Positions 43,322 to 52,201 are shown, counted from the stretch's first letter. The stretch is DNA of 64,000 nt from Thiobacillus sp. (GCA_019459055.1 JAIBEI010000010.1:36659-100658); one strand, 5' to 3'. Made by a program: numbers and translations. The notes: generated by a model from the letters alone, not told the origin.

Positions 43322-45517
43322 ATGGAGCGCGAGATGCCAGAAAACTCAGTCGTAGTTAACCTCAATCAGTTCGAGCGTACACGCCGCACACAGGTCTCCG
43401 CCGAGACCCTGTCCGCTCTGTATGGCTGCCGCGACTTGCTGATCGAAGGCGCGACCCGTGTGCTGACCCGGCAGTCCGAGGCGATGGAAAACACCCTGCT
43501 GGCGATGGCCGATCGTTCGCCGTTGCTGGATACGCGCAATTCGTATTACAGCGCCCAGGGCATCCTCAACACGCGAACCAATGAATTGCTGAGCGCCTGC
43601 AAGGATGCGTACTGCCAGGCGTTCAACAATTTTGCCCATCACCGCGAAAAATCTGCCGGCGCCGAACTGCTCGAGCTGTCCCTGGTGGACGACCAGGATT
43701 ACGAAATCACGCTGGCGGTCGACAAGGCCACTTCACGACTGCGCTACAACTGCGCCGAAGAGCTGATTGCCCTGGATGCCCGCATCGCCCATCTGCTGGG
43801 CCGCTCAGACCTGTCTGAAAACGAAAGTCCGCTCGGCCCACGCGCGCTGTGCGAGGCGCTGCTGGACGGCATCACCCGCATGCAGCTTGAACAGGACATA
43901 CGGATCGTGCTGTTAAACCAGTTCGATCTGGTGCTGACCACCGAGCTCGCGAACATCTACCAGTCCATCAACCGTTACCTGATCGACCACGGCATCCTGC
44001 CCGACATCAAGATCGGCGCGAAAAGCCGGGCGCAGAGCACAGCCCCAAACAGCCCCGCGGCGGCCGGCCCTGCTATGCAGGGGCAGACGGGCGGCGACAT
44101 GTTCAGGCTGTTCGAACAACTGGCGCAGGGCAGCAGCAGCGCAACAGGGGGGGGAGCGGCCGGCGTGGCAGCGCGTCTGGCCGGATTCAGTCTGCTCGAT
44201 TCGCTCGGGCAACTGCAATCCGGCGCCATGATGCTGCCCGGCGGCGGCCGCTTCGAGTTGCCCCTGCTGGAAGCCGCCACCATCCAGAACGTGCTGCGCA
44301 GCCTGCAACAAAGCCCGGTGATGCAGGCAGCAAGCCCGCTCGATGCGGTGCTGGTCGACGCGGTGGCGATGCTGTTCGATGTGGTGTTCGATGACGCAGC
44401 CATCCCGGATCATCTCAAGGCGCAAATCGCGCGCCTGCAGATTCCTGTGCTGAAGGCGGCGATGCTGGACCGCAACTTCTTCTCGCAATCGAACCATCCG
44501 GTCCGCCGCATGCTGGATGCGATCGCCACGCTGGCCGTCCACCTGCCCGACAACGAGGCAGGCCATGCGCGGCTGGAAGCCATTTCGCAAGTGGTCAGCC
44601 GGGTGCTCGAATGTTTCGAGCAGGATATCGGCGTATTCGATTCCGCCGCCACGGAACTGGAAGCCATGGGCAGCCTGCTGGAAAACACGCTGGAAGAAAT
44701 CGTCGACGCCGGCCTGCAGCAGGATATTGCCCAGATCAAGCAGTCCGAGCGCGCAGAGCTCGCGCCGGTGATCGTGCGCGATTTCATCAACCGTGCGCTC
44801 AAGGACCAGCCGGTGGTGGACGCCCTGCGTGAATTCCTGCGGCGCGACTGGGCGCAGTTGCTGACCGCCGATTACATCAACGAAGGCGAGCAGGGCGCGC
44901 ATTTCAACAGCCACGTAGAAACCATGCGCGAACTGGTATGGAGCGTGCAATCCAAGGCGGACATGGACGCGCGGCTGATGCTGGTACGCATACTGCCCGG
45001 ATTGCTGAAACGGCTGCGCGAGGGCGTGGCAGAAATCGACTTGCCGCAAAAGCGCAATGACCATTTCTTTGCCACCCTGGTCATTCTGCACGCCAACGCG
45101 GTGCGTCCCAACGCCCAGCCGGTACCGCTGCCCAACATCACCCCCGAAGAAATCAAGGAACTGGCGCCCGCCGCCGAGGCCGCCCCGACAGAGTCCGCAT
45201 CCGACGCCGCTCCCGTCGTACCCGAAGTGGAAGATGAATTTACCCTGCGCACCCGCGCCCTGAAAAAAGGCGACTGGGTGGAATTCCACTACGATGACGG
45301 CACCTTCCGCTGGGCACGGCTGGGCTGGTCCAGCAGCATCAAGAGCACCTATCTGTTCTCGGACCAGGACGGCATGAACAGCTTCTCCATCAGCCAGAAT
45401 CGCTTGGCCGACAAGCTTCGCCGCGGCGAAGCGGTGCTGGTCGAGCGCAAGTCCATCACCGAGTCGGCATTCGGCAAGCTGATGAGCCTGTTCCGCCAGA
45501 AACTTGGCCACGCCTGA
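43322..45517 (+). CDS. DUF1631 family protein under a c-di-GMP riboswitch
   Basis: 731 residues from ATG 43322 with GAGGTG 7 bases upstream; an in-frame ATG at 43334 is an alternative. Most of the protein is predicted helical (NQFERTRRTQVSAETLSALY, LDGITRMQLEQDIRIVLLNQ), with an Ala/Gly/Ser-rich linker at about 235-290. The C-terminal 75 residues are a compact domain (LKKGDWVEFHYDDGTFRWAR, LGWSSSIKSTYLFSDQDGMN). This is the layout of DUF1631, a family without assigned biochemistry, sometimes mislabelled thymidine phosphorylase. No signal peptide or membrane span. The sigma-28-like promoter and GEMM-I leader suggest a role linked to motility or surface life, which is inference. Confidence 0.87.
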   Translation: MEREMPENSVVVNLNQFERTRRTQVSAETLSALYGCRDLLIEGATRVLTRQSEAMENTLLAMADRSPLLDTRNSYYSAQGILNTRTNELLSACKDAYCQAFNNFAHHREKSAGAELLELSLVDDQDYEITLAVDKATSRLRYNCAEELIALDARIAHLLGRSDLSENESPLGPRALCEALLDGITRMQLEQDIRIVLLNQFDLVLTTELANIYQSINRYLIDHGILPDIKIGAKSRAQSTAPNSPAAAGPAMQGQTGGDMFRLFEQLAQGSSSATGGGAAGVAARLAGFSLLDSLGQLQSGAMMLPGGGRFELPLLEAATIQNVLRSLQQSPVMQAASPLDAVLVDAVAMLFDVVFDDAAIPDHLKAQIARLQIPVLKAAMLDRNFFSQSNHPVRRMLDAIATLAVHLPDNEAGHARLEAISQVVSRVLECFEQDIGVFDSAATELEAMGSLLENTLEEIVDAGLQQDIAQIKQSERAELAPVIVRDFINRALKDQPVVDALREFLRRDWAQLLTADYINEGEQGAHFNSHVETMRELVWSVQSKADMDARLMLVRILPGLLKRLREGVAEIDLPQKRNDHFFATLVILHANAVRPNAQPVPLPNITPEEIKELAPAAEAAPTESASDAAPVVPEVEDEFTLRTRALKKGDWVEFHYDDGTFRWARLGWSSSIKSTYLFSDQDGMNSFSISQNRLADKLRRGEAVLVERKSITESAFGKLMSLFRQKLGHA

Positions 45518-45529
45518 GCGCGCTACGCT

Positions 45530-45590
45530 GCCGATGCATCTGCTTTAGAACCACCCACTTCGCGGGAGCAATCACAGCCTGCCCCTTGCT
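45530..45590. repeat. Decayed copy of the composite hairpin repeat, between DUF1631 and mutY
   Basis: GCCGATGCATCTGCTTTAGA followed by ACCAC matches the third unit at 10504 (GCCGATTGATCGGCTTTACA, ACCAC) with few changes. A module-B-like AGCCTGCCCCTTGC follows at about 45577-45590. It lies about 130 bases from the copy inside mutY. Confidence 0.6.
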
Positions 45591-45638
45591 TTCAGCACTC
45601 CCATTGATTCAACCATCCGCCCCGGCTACCCTGCCGGG

Positions 45639-46730
45639 GTGAAATCATTCGCCTCCCGCATCATCCGCTGGCACCTGCAGCACGGCCGCCATGCCCTGCC
45701 CTGGCAGGGCACGGTTGTTGGCGCTTCAGCGTCTCCAGAACCGCGGCCTGCCCCTTGTGGGCAGGTTGCCCGCGACCCGTACCGCATCTGGCTGTCGGAA
45801 GTCATGCTGCAGCAGACCCGGGTCGCCACGGTCATCCCCTATTTCGAGCGCTTTGTCGCGCGCTTTCCCGATCTGCCCGCCCTCGCCGCCGCGCATGAGG
45901 ATGAGGTGCTCGCGCTGTGGAGCGGGCTCGGCTACTACAGCCGCGCACGCAACCTGCATGCCGCTGCACGTGCCATCGTTGCGAATCATGGCGGGAAATT
46001 TCCGGAAGGCATTGACGCCATCGCGCAGCTGCCCGGCGTCGGGCGCTCCACTGCCGCCGCCATTGCAGCGCTGGCGTTCGGCCAGCACTGCGCCATTCTC
46101 GATGGCAACGTCAAACGCGTGCTGGCGCGCCACGACGGGGTTGCCGGCTGGACCGGCGACAGAAACGTTGAAACGGCGCTATGGCAGCTGGCCGAATCGC
46201 ATCTTCCGCGCGACGCCATCGAAGCCTACACCCAGGGCATGATGGATCTCGGCGCGCTCGTCTGCACGCGCAGCCGGCCCGCCTGCCCGGCGTGCCCGGT
46301 CAATACCGATTGCGTTGCCTTCACACAGCATCGGATCACCGAATTGCCCACTTCGCGCCCCCGAAAAAAACTCCCCGAAAGACAGGTATTGATGCTGCTG
46401 CTGCTTGACCGGGGCGAACTGATGCTGGAAAAACGCCCGGCGCGCGGCGTGTGGGGCGGCTTGTGGAGCCTGCCCGAACTCGTCCCGGGCGCCGACGCCG
46501 CCGCCCACTGCCATGACCACTTCGGCTTTACCACGCTCGCGCAGCAGGCACTGCCACGATTCAGCCACTGCTTCACCCACTTCAAACTGCATATCCAGCC
46601 CGTCCAGGTGCAGCTTGCACCGCGTCCGTTCACGCGGCCCGGCCAGATTTGGCTGTCCCCGGCCGATGCGCTCGGTGCTGCGCTGCCCGCGCCAGTACGC
46701 AGACTGGTAACCCAACTCGAACGCACCTGA
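45639..46730 (+). CDS. mutY: A/G-specific adenine DNA glycosylase, with repeat-derived insertion
   Basis: 363 residues from GTG 45639. It removes A mispaired with 8-oxoG. The catalytic glutamate is in WLSEVMLQQT (E54), the HhH-GPD region has LPGVGRSTAAAIAALAFG and ILDGNVKRVLAR, and C-X6-C-X2-C-X5-C (CTRSRPACPACPVNTDC) binds [4Fe-4S]. A C-terminal NUDIX-like domain follows (LMLEKRPARGVWGGLWSLPE). Between PWQ (21-23) and DPYRIWLSE about 19 extra residues (TVVGASASPEPRPAPCGQVA region) appear compared with E. coli MutY. They are encoded by a hairpin repeat. The frame is intact. Confidence 0.93.
   Translation: MKSFASRIIRWHLQHGRHALPWQGTVVGASASPEPRPAPCGQVARDPYRIWLSEVMLQQTRVATVIPYFERFVARFPDLPALAAAHEDEVLALWSGLGYYSRARNLHAAARAIVANHGGKFPEGIDAIAQLPGVGRSTAAAIAALAFGQHCAILDGNVKRVLARHDGVAGWTGDRNVETALWQLAESHLPRDAIEAYTQGMMDLGALVCTRSRPACPACPVNTDCVAFTQHRITELPTSRPRKKLPERQVLMLLLLDRGELMLEKRPARGVWGGLWSLPELVPGADAAAHCHDHFGFTTLAQQALPRFSHCFTHFKLHIQPVQVQLAPRPFTRPGQIWLSPADALGAALPAPVRRLVTQLERT
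45709..45771 (+). repeat. Composite hairpin repeat inserted in-frame within mutY
   Basis: GGCGCTTCAGCGTC (45720-45733) forms a 6-bp stem with one G-T pair, nested within CGGTT / AACCG (45712-45716 with 45739-45743). A module-B unit CGGCCTGCCCCTTGTGGGCA follows. Alignment to 10498-10550 is clear over about 50 bases, with substitutions in the inner stem that keep pairing. Confidence 0.75.
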
Positions 46731-46811
46731 GCACAGGGGCCGCACCGTGTCTGGCTGAATTTGGACGGGGTGCTATATATATCTTATGAGCTGCCTGTCA
46801 CAGGAGTTGCC

Positions 46812-47117
46812 ATGAACACACCCGCCACCTTTGACCCCGACGGTTTCCTGCTCGACCCGGCCATGTGGAGCGAGGGCTTGGCCAGCCGCATTGCCCGGAA
46901 CGACGGACTGGGCGAACTCAGCGAATTGCAGATCGGCCTGGTGCTCGCCCTGCGGCGCGAATACACCAAGCACGGCAGCGTGACCGCGCTAAGCCACGTC
47001 TGCCATCTCACCGGACAGAGCGCCGATTGCATGCAGCACCTGTTCCCCAGCCCGCGCGAGGCGTGGCGGATCGCCGGACTGCCCAATCCGGGCGAGGAAG
47101 CCAAGTCCTACATGTGA
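46812..47117 (+). CDS. DsrC/TusE-family protein lacking the redox cysteines
   Basis: 101 residues from ATG 46812, with AGGAG five bases upstream. FDPDGFLLDPAMWSEGLASR and the terminal SPREAWRIAGLPNPG are DsrC/TusE family features. In DsrC the C-terminal arm reads (A)CxxAGLPxPTGCV; here the first cysteine position is W85 and the second is lost (tail EEAKSYM). The two cysteines present (C64, C73) are elsewhere. It is thus not a standard sulfur carrier and may be a regulatory or sulfur-related paralogue. It stands alone after mutY. Confidence 0.82.
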   Translation: MNTPATFDPDGFLLDPAMWSEGLASRIARNDGLGELSELQIGLVLALRREYTKHGSVTALSHVCHLTGQSADCMQHLFPSPREAWRIAGLPNPGEEAKSYM

Positions 47118-47360
47118 GTCTTCCGGCGATGCAACGATGGGGCTGATTCGTGCGCCTCGACACGTCCGGATCACAAATGCGCCCATGTCCAGGCGCGTCA
47201 CGCTCAGCACCAGCAGGCAATCATCGAAATTCGCAGGCACGGCACTGCTGGCGAGGCGCGCCAGCGGCAGCGCGAAAAACCTTCCTTTCCGTCGCATGTT
47301 TTGCCCCGATGTGGGCGCATCGTGCCGCAATGCAGCCGCCTCGCCGTGCCCGGATTCCGG

Positions 47361-47366
47361 TAAAAT
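47361..47366 (+). promoter_or_regulatory. TAAAAT -10 candidate for ilvE
   Basis: TAAAAT lies 34 bases before the ilvE start within the 282-base spacer that follows the DsrC-like gene. No clear -35. The rest of that spacer holds no recognisable gene. Confidence 0.35.
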
Positions 47367-47399
47367 CGACGTTTTCCATTCGTTAAGAGATTTTTCACC

Positions 47400-48323
47400 A
47401 TGTCCATGGCCGACCGCGACGGCGTCATCTGGTACGACGGCAAACTCGTTCCCTGGCGCGACGCCACCACCCACGTCCTCACCCACACCCTGCACTACGG
47501 CATGGGCGTCTTCGAGGGCGTGCGAGCCTACAAGGCCGAACAAGGCACGGCGATCTTCCGTCTCGAGGAACACACCAAGCGGTTGTTCAATTCCGCCCAC
47601 ATCCTCGGCATTAAAATGCCGTTCGACAAGGCCACGATTTCCGAAGCGCAGCGCACCGTAGTGCGCGAGAACGGGCTCGAATCCGGCTACCTGCGGCCGA
47701 TGGCGTTTCTCGGTTCCGAGGCCATGGGCATCTCCGCCAAGAACCTGTCGGTGCACGTCATCGTCGCCGCCTGGCCGTGGGGCACCTATCTCGGCCAGGA
47801 AGCGCTGGAGCGCGGCATCCGCGTCAAGACCAGCTCGTTCTCGCGCCATCACGCCAACGTCACCATGTGCAAGGCCAAGGCCAACGGCAACTACATGAAC
47901 TCCATCCTGGCGCACAAGGAAGCCGAGACGGACGGCTACGACGAGGCGCTGCTGCTCGACGTCGACGGCTATGTTTCCGAAGGCTCGGGGGAGAACATCT
48001 TCATCGTCCGCGACGGCAAGCTCTACACCCCCGACCCGAGTTCCGCCCTGGTCGGCCTCACCCGCGACACCATCATCCAGCTGGCGGAGGAGTGCGGCCT
48101 GCAGGTGATCGAAAAACGCATCACCCGCGACGAGGTCTACATCGCCGACGAGGCTTTCTTCACCGGCACCGCCGCGGAGGTCACGCCGATCCGCGAACTC
48201 GACAACCGGATGATTGGCGAGGGCACCCGCGGCCCCATCACCACCAGGCTGCAGAAGATGTATTTCGACTGCGTGCACGGCCGTGCCGCCGCCCACACCG
48301 ACTGGCTAACCCCGGTCAAATAA
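47400..48323 (+). CDS. ilvE: Branched-chain amino acid aminotransferase
   Basis: 307 residues, fold type IV PLP enzyme. The PLP lysine lies in NVTMCKAKANGNYMNSILAH (KAKAN region), preceded by HTLHYGMGVFEGVRAYK and followed by EALLLDVDGYVSEGSGENIF. It transaminates leucine, isoleucine and valine. The downstream zinc-ribbon gene starts 11 bases after its stop and is probably co-transcribed. Confidence 0.95.
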   Translation: MSMADRDGVIWYDGKLVPWRDATTHVLTHTLHYGMGVFEGVRAYKAEQGTAIFRLEEHTKRLFNSAHILGIKMPFDKATISEAQRTVVRENGLESGYLRPMAFLGSEAMGISAKNLSVHVIVAAWPWGTYLGQEALERGIRVKTSSFSRHHANVTMCKAKANGNYMNSILAHKEAETDGYDEALLLDVDGYVSEGSGENIFIVRDGKLYTPDPSSALVGLTRDTIIQLAEECGLQVIEKRITRDEVYIADEAFFTGTAAEVTPIRELDNRMIGEGTRGPITTRLQKMYFDCVHGRAAAHTDWLTPVK

Positions 48324-48334
48324 GCGAGGTCGGC

Positions 48335-48538
48335 ATGAGCGAGCAGCAGGACAATACCCAGCGCATCATCGAAGTCGCCGAAGGCGACCTGCCCCTGCAC
48401 TGCCCGATGCCGCAGCACGCCGTCTGGAATTCGCATCCGCGCGTCTACCTGCCCATCGAATCGCGTGGCGATGCGCTGTGCCCCTATTGCGGCACGCTCT
48501 ATCGCTTGAAAGGCAAACCCAGCGGCAGCCATCACTAA
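48335..48538 (+). CDS. Small zinc-finger domain protein (zf-CHCC type)
   Basis: 67 residues, ATG 48335 with GAGG upstream. LHCPMPQHAVWNSHPRVYLP and ALCPYCGTLYRL provide a Cys/His/Cys/Cys set like that of the NDUFS6-type zf-CHCC fold. Such proteins commonly follow ilvE in betaproteobacteria. Function unknown. It converges on hemW; a weak TTCTGGC / GCCAGAA dyad lies in the 58-base gap between them. Confidence 0.82.
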   Translation: MSEQQDNTQRIIEVAEGDLPLHCPMPQHAVWNSHPRVYLPIESRGDALCPYCGTLYRLKGKPSGSHH

Positions 48539-48596
48539 AACAAACGCTTCTGGCCGCATCCTGCAGCGGAAGCCAGAATCCGCTTCAAGCACCCCG

Positions 48597-49775
48597 CTAT
48601 CCCGGCAGAAACAATTCCAGCAGGTCGTTCAAAAATCGCTGCCCCTGCAGCGTCGGCTTGAGCCGGGTTGCGTCGCGTTCCAGCAAGCCCCGGCTTCGCG
48701 CCCGTTCGAGTGCCGCAGTACAAACGTTCAGCGGCAGACCGGTGCGTTCCTCGAACAGCGCGGCAGGAACCCCTTCATTGAGCCGTAGCGCGTTCATCAT
48801 GAACTCGAATGGCAGGTCGTCGCGCGTGAGCGCTCGGGTGTCGGCGATGTGCGTGCCCTGCGCCACGGCATCCATGTATTGCTGCGGATGCTTGGTCCGC
48901 ATCTGCCGCAGGATGCAATCGTGGAAGCTTAGTTTTGAATGCGCGCCGGCGCCGATGCCCAGATAGTCGCCGAACTGCCAGTAGTTGAGGTTGTGGCGGC
49001 TGGTGTGATTCGACCGCGCATAGGCTGAAGTCTCGTAGTGCTGCATGCCGGCCTCGCCCAGCCGTGCTTCGATCGACTGCTGCATGTCGGCGGCGAGATC
49101 GTCGTCGGGCAAATTCGGCGGCGCGGCATGGCCGAACGGCGTGTTGGGTTCGAGCGTGAGGTGGTAGGCCGACAGGTGCGGCGGCTGGAACGTCAGCGCG
49201 GTGTCGACGTCGGCCATCGCCTCGGCCAGCGTCTGCCCAGGCAGGGCGAACATCAGGTCAAGATTGAAGGTATCGAAATGGGTAGCGGCAAGTTCAGCGG
49301 CGCGACACGCTTCGGTGTCGTCGTGGATGCGCCCGAGCGCCCGCAGATGCCGCGGGTTGAAACTCTGGATGCCGAGCGAGACGCGCGTCACGCCGGCCTC
49401 GCGGAAACCAGAGAACTTGCCCGCCTCTACCGTTCCGGGGTTGGCCTCGAGCGTGATTTCCGCGCCCGACAGCAACTGCGTCAGGGTGCGCACGCCGGTC
49501 AGGATGCGGTCGATCCCCTCTGCTGAAAACAGGCTGGGGGTGCCGCCGCCGAAAAACACCGTATGGATCCTGCGTCCCCAGATATCGGGCAGCGCACGTT
49601 CCAGATCGAGCAGCAGCGCGTCGATGTAGGCGGCTTCGGGGAGGCTCTGCGCGGCATGCGAATTGAAGTCGCAATACGGGCACTTCTTCACGCACCACGG
49701 CAGGTGGATGTAGAGCGACAGCGGAGGGGAAACTTTCAGGCCGCCGTTGAACACACGGATAACGGAGTTAGCCAA
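48597..49775 (-). CDS. hemW: HemW-like radical SAM protein (heme chaperone, HemN-related)
   Basis: 392 residues. The radical SAM motif CVKKCPYC (C28, C32, C35) sits in YIHLPWCVKKCPYCDFNSH, lacking the extra HemN features. FFGGGTPSLFS, EANPGTVEAGKF and RVSLGIQSFN are typical. HemW was long annotated as an oxygen-independent coproporphyrinogen oxidase but acts as a heme-binding protein. The start overlaps the rdgB end by 8 bases. Confidence 0.93.
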   Translation of the reverse strand: MANSVIRVFNGGLKVSPPLSLYIHLPWCVKKCPYCDFNSHAAQSLPEAAYIDALLLDLERALPDIWGRRIHTVFFGGGTPSLFSAEGIDRILTGVRTLTQLLSGAEITLEANPGTVEAGKFSGFREAGVTRVSLGIQSFNPRHLRALGRIHDDTEACRAAELAATHFDTFNLDLMFALPGQTLAEAMADVDTALTFQPPHLSAYHLTLEPNTPFGHAAPPNLPDDDLAADMQQSIEARLGEAGMQHYETSAYARSNHTSRHNLNYWQFGDYLGIGAGAHSKLSFHDCILRQMRTKHPQQYMDAVAQGTHIADTRALTRDDLPFEFMMNALRLNEGVPAALFEERTGLPLNVCTAALERARSRGLLERDATRLKPTLQGQRFLNDLLELFLPG

Positions 49776-50358
49776 GCCGCTTCAGCTTGTCGGCCAGTTC
49801 GCGCAGAGCCTGGCCGCGGTGCGAGATGGCGTTTTTCTGATCCTCGCCGAGCTCCGCGCCGGTCTTGCCGAATTCGGGGACGAGAAAATACGGGTCGTAG
49901 CCGAAGCCGCCCTCGCCACGCGGGGTGTCGATGATTTCACCGAACCAGCGGCCTTCGGCGATCAGCGGCTCGGGGTCATCGGCATAGCGCACCAGCACCA
50001 TCACGCAATAGTAGTGCGCGCGGCGGTTGGCTTGGCCCGCAAGCGCTTCAATGAGCTTCTCGTTGTTGCGTTGGTCGGATTTCGGCTCGCCCGCATAGCG
50101 CGCGGAATACACGCCGGGCGCGCCGTTCAGCGCCTCGACGCAGATACCGGAGTCGTCGGCCAACGCCGGCAGGCCGGTGTGCGCGCTGGCATGGCGCGCC
50201 TTGGCGAGGCAATTCTCGACGAAGGTAACATGCGGCTCGGGGCATTCGGGAACGCCGAAGTCGGACTGCGGCGCGGCTTTGATCCCGAGCGGTTCGAGGA
50301 TGCGCGCGATTTCGCGCAGTTTGCCGGCATTGCCAGATGCGATAACGAGTTTTTCCAT
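49768..50358 (-). CDS. rdgB: XTP/dITP pyrophosphatase
   Basis: 196 residues from ATG 50358 (MEKLVIASGNAGKLREIARI), with GGAAAA upstream; extra upstream codons arise from a palindromic spacer and are rejected. SGNAGKLRE, DDSGICVEALNGAPGVYSAR and GGFGYDPYFLVPE are diagnostic. It hydrolyses non-canonical purine triphosphates. It lies between rph and hemW. Confidence 0.95.
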   Translation of the reverse strand: MEKLVIASGNAGKLREIARILEPLGIKAAPQSDFGVPECPEPHVTFVENCLAKARHASAHTGLPALADDSGICVEALNGAPGVYSARYAGEPKSDQRNNEKLIEALAGQANRRAHYYCVMVLVRYADDPEPLIAEGRWFGEIIDTPRGEGGFGYDPYFLVPEFGKTGAELGEDQKNAISHRGQALRELADKLKRLG

Positions 50359-50377
50359 GGTTTTCCTTTTGATTTTT

Positions 50378-50476
50378 ATCCGCGAATACCCGAAGGGCGT
50401 AAAGGACGCGAAGAAACGCGAAGTAAACCCCAAAATTTTCTTCGTGTTTCTTTATGCCCTTCGGGTATTCGCGGAT
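50378..50476. repeat. Perfect 21-bp inverted repeat between rdgB and rph
   Basis: ATCCGCGAATACCCGAAGGG followed by C (50378-50398) is repeated exactly inverted at 50456-50476. Inside, TAAAG / CTTTA and ACGCGAAGAAA / TTTCTTCGTGT-like sequences continue the pairing, so nearly all of the 99 bases could fold into one hairpin. The right arm reaches the first base of the rph stop codon. Related shorter elements lie at 54119-54163 and about 5503-5525. Confidence 0.9.
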
Positions 50477-51210
50477 CAATCCGCTTGTAACGCCTTCTGC
50501 TGCGCCGCCGTGATTTGCGCGATGCCGGCGGTCGCCAGGTCGAGCAGCGCTTCGAGGGTGGCGCGGGAGAACGGTGCGCCTTCGGCGGTGCCCTGCACTT
50601 CGACGATGCCGCCGCTGCCGGTCATCACCACGTTCATGTCGGTGTCGCAGCCGGAGTCTTCCACGTAGTCGAGATCGAGCACCGGCTGGCCCTGATAGAC
50701 GCCGACCGAGACGGCGGCGATGCTGTCGACAAGCGGGGTTTCGGTGAGTTTGCCCTCGTGCAGCAAGCCGGAAATGGCGTCGGCCACTGCGACATAGGCG
50801 CCGCAGATGCTGGCGCAGCGGGTGCCGCCGTCGGCCTGCAGCACGTCGCAGTCGATGTGCAGGGTGCGCTCGCCGAGTTTCTTCAGGTCGACCACGGCGC
50901 GCAGGCTGCGTCCGATCAGGCGCTGGATTTCCTGGGTGCGCCCGGACTGCTTGCCGCGTGCGGCTTCGCGGTCGCTGCGGGTGTGGGTGGAGCGCGGCAG
51001 CATGCCGTATTCGGCGGTCAGCCAGCCCTCGCCGCTGCCCTTTTTGTGCGGCGGCAGCTTGTCGAGCACGCTGGCGGTGCACAGCACGCGGGTGTCGCCC
51101 ATGGTGACGAGCACCGAACCTTCGGCATGCCGGGTGAACTTGCGGGTGAAGGTCAGCTGGCGCAGCGCATCGGGAGCGCGGCCGCTGGGACGGGCAATTG
51201 GAGCGGACAT
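50476..51210 (-). CDS. rph: Ribonuclease PH
   Basis: 244 residues. It trims tRNA 3' ends phosphorolytically. [51 protein letters not shown] and [20 protein letters not shown] are RNase PH signatures. It is complete, unlike the frameshifted gene of some E. coli strains. Order rph-rdgB-hemW follows the kinase/phosphatase pair. Confidence 0.96.
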   Translation of the reverse strand: MSAPIARPSGRAPDALRQLTFTRKFTRHAEGSVLVTMGDTRVLCTASVLDKLPPHKKGSGEGWLTAEYGMLPRSTHTRSDREAARGKQSGRTQEIQRLIGRSLRAVVDLKKLGERTLHIDCDVLQADGGTRCASICGAYVAVADAISGLLHEGKLTETPLVDSIAAVSVGVYQGQPVLDLDYVEDSGCDTDMNVVMTGSGGIVEVQGTAEGAPFSRATLEALLDLATAGIAQITAAQQKALQAD

Positions 51211-51283
51211 GGCGGGCGGTTCAAAACAGAAAGCGCGATTTTACCGCGTCACGCGCGCCTCACCCACAAAGCCCGCATCCAGG

Positions 51284-52192
51284 CTATTTGGCAGAAATTT
51301 TCTGGATGGCCTGCTGGATTTCGGCGATCGCACGCTCGATTTCGTCGTCCGACACCGCCGCCGAGCCGGATAGAGGGCTCATTGCGTTGATCTGGGTGGT
51401 GACGCCGCCATCCGGCAGCGCCAGGGTGGAAATCGAATCCTTGCTAGGCATCCGCGCCTCACCCCAGGTCATGGCGATCAGACTGAGGTTGTCGCCGTGT
51501 TCGCCGCCGCGGAATTCGGCGTGATCCATCAGGTGACGCACCGCATCTTCCAACGTGTAGGCATGCAGCAGGGCCGCCACTTCCGGAATGCTGACCATGC
51601 CCCAGATGCCGTCGGTGCACAGCAGCATGGTGTCGCCGTCGTGCAGCGGAATCGGCGCGTTGCATTCCACCTGCGGCGGGACGTAGCCCCCCAGGCAGTT
51701 GGAGACTTTGTTGCGCTCCGGATGGGTACCCGCCTCTTCTTCGCTGATGATGCCGTTGCGCACCAGTTGGGCCACCGCGGTGTGGTCCTCGGTGCGTGCG
51801 AGCAAGCTGCCGTCGCTGAACAGGTACAGCCGCGAATCGCCCACGTGCGCCCAGTACGCCGTGTTGTCCTGAATGACTGCGGCAACGCTGGTGGTGTGGG
51901 GGATTTCCAGCAGATCCTGCTCGACCGCGTAATCGTTGATCGCGTAATGCGCGCGCGTGGTCGCGTCGGCCAGGAAGGCCATGGGATCGGCCAGGCGCGG
52001 CTTGGCCATTTTCTGGAACTCGTCGGTCAGCGTCTGCACTGCGATCTGGGCGGCGATTTCGCCATGCATGTGGCCGCCCATGCCGTCCGCCACCACCATC
52101 AGCAGCGCTTCGCGACTATAGGAATAGGCCACCCGATCCTGGTTGTTTTTGCGCCCGCCCTGACGTGACGCCTGGTAGATGGTGAATTTCAT
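51284..52192 (-). CDS. PP2C-type serine/threonine protein phosphatase
   Basis: 302 residues. NNQDRVAYSY, VVADGMGGHMHGEIAAQIAV, AHVGDSRLYLF, LCTDGIWGMVSI and GEHGDNLSLIAM are the metal-binding and catalytic motifs of PPM/PP2C phosphatases. An acidic C-terminal region follows. It starts 9 bases after the kinase gene and is presumably its opposing enzyme. Confidence 0.93.
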   Translation of the reverse strand: MKFTIYQASRQGGRKNNQDRVAYSYSREALLMVVADGMGGHMHGEIAAQIAVQTLTDEFQKMAKPRLADPMAFLADATTRAHYAINDYAVEQDLLEIPHTTSVAAVIQDNTAYWAHVGDSRLYLFSDGSLLARTEDHTAVAQLVRNGIISEEEAGTHPERNKVSNCLGGYVPPQVECNAPIPLHDGDTMLLCTDGIWGMVSIPEVAALLHAYTLEDAVRHLMDHAEFRGGEHGDNLSLIAMTWGEARMPSKDSISTLALPDGGVTTQINAMSPLSGSAAVSDDEIERAIAEIQQAIQKISAK

Positions 52193-52201
52193 GGCGACAC
52201 T

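Noticed and set aside
44148..44156. G8 run within the DUF1631 coding region as a phase-variation tract
   Set aside because: It codes a Gly-rich linker in the middle of the gene and is shorter than the C9 and G11 tracts; no supporting sign of switching.
43913..45511. 532-codon minus-strand frame opposite the DUF1631 gene
   Set aside because: Antisense shadow; no ribosome binding site or motif.
46989..48296. 435-codon minus-strand frame across the DsrC-like gene and ilvE
   Set aside because: It runs antisense to two recognisable genes and lacks family motifs. The part over the 47118-47399 spacer also has no ribosome binding site.
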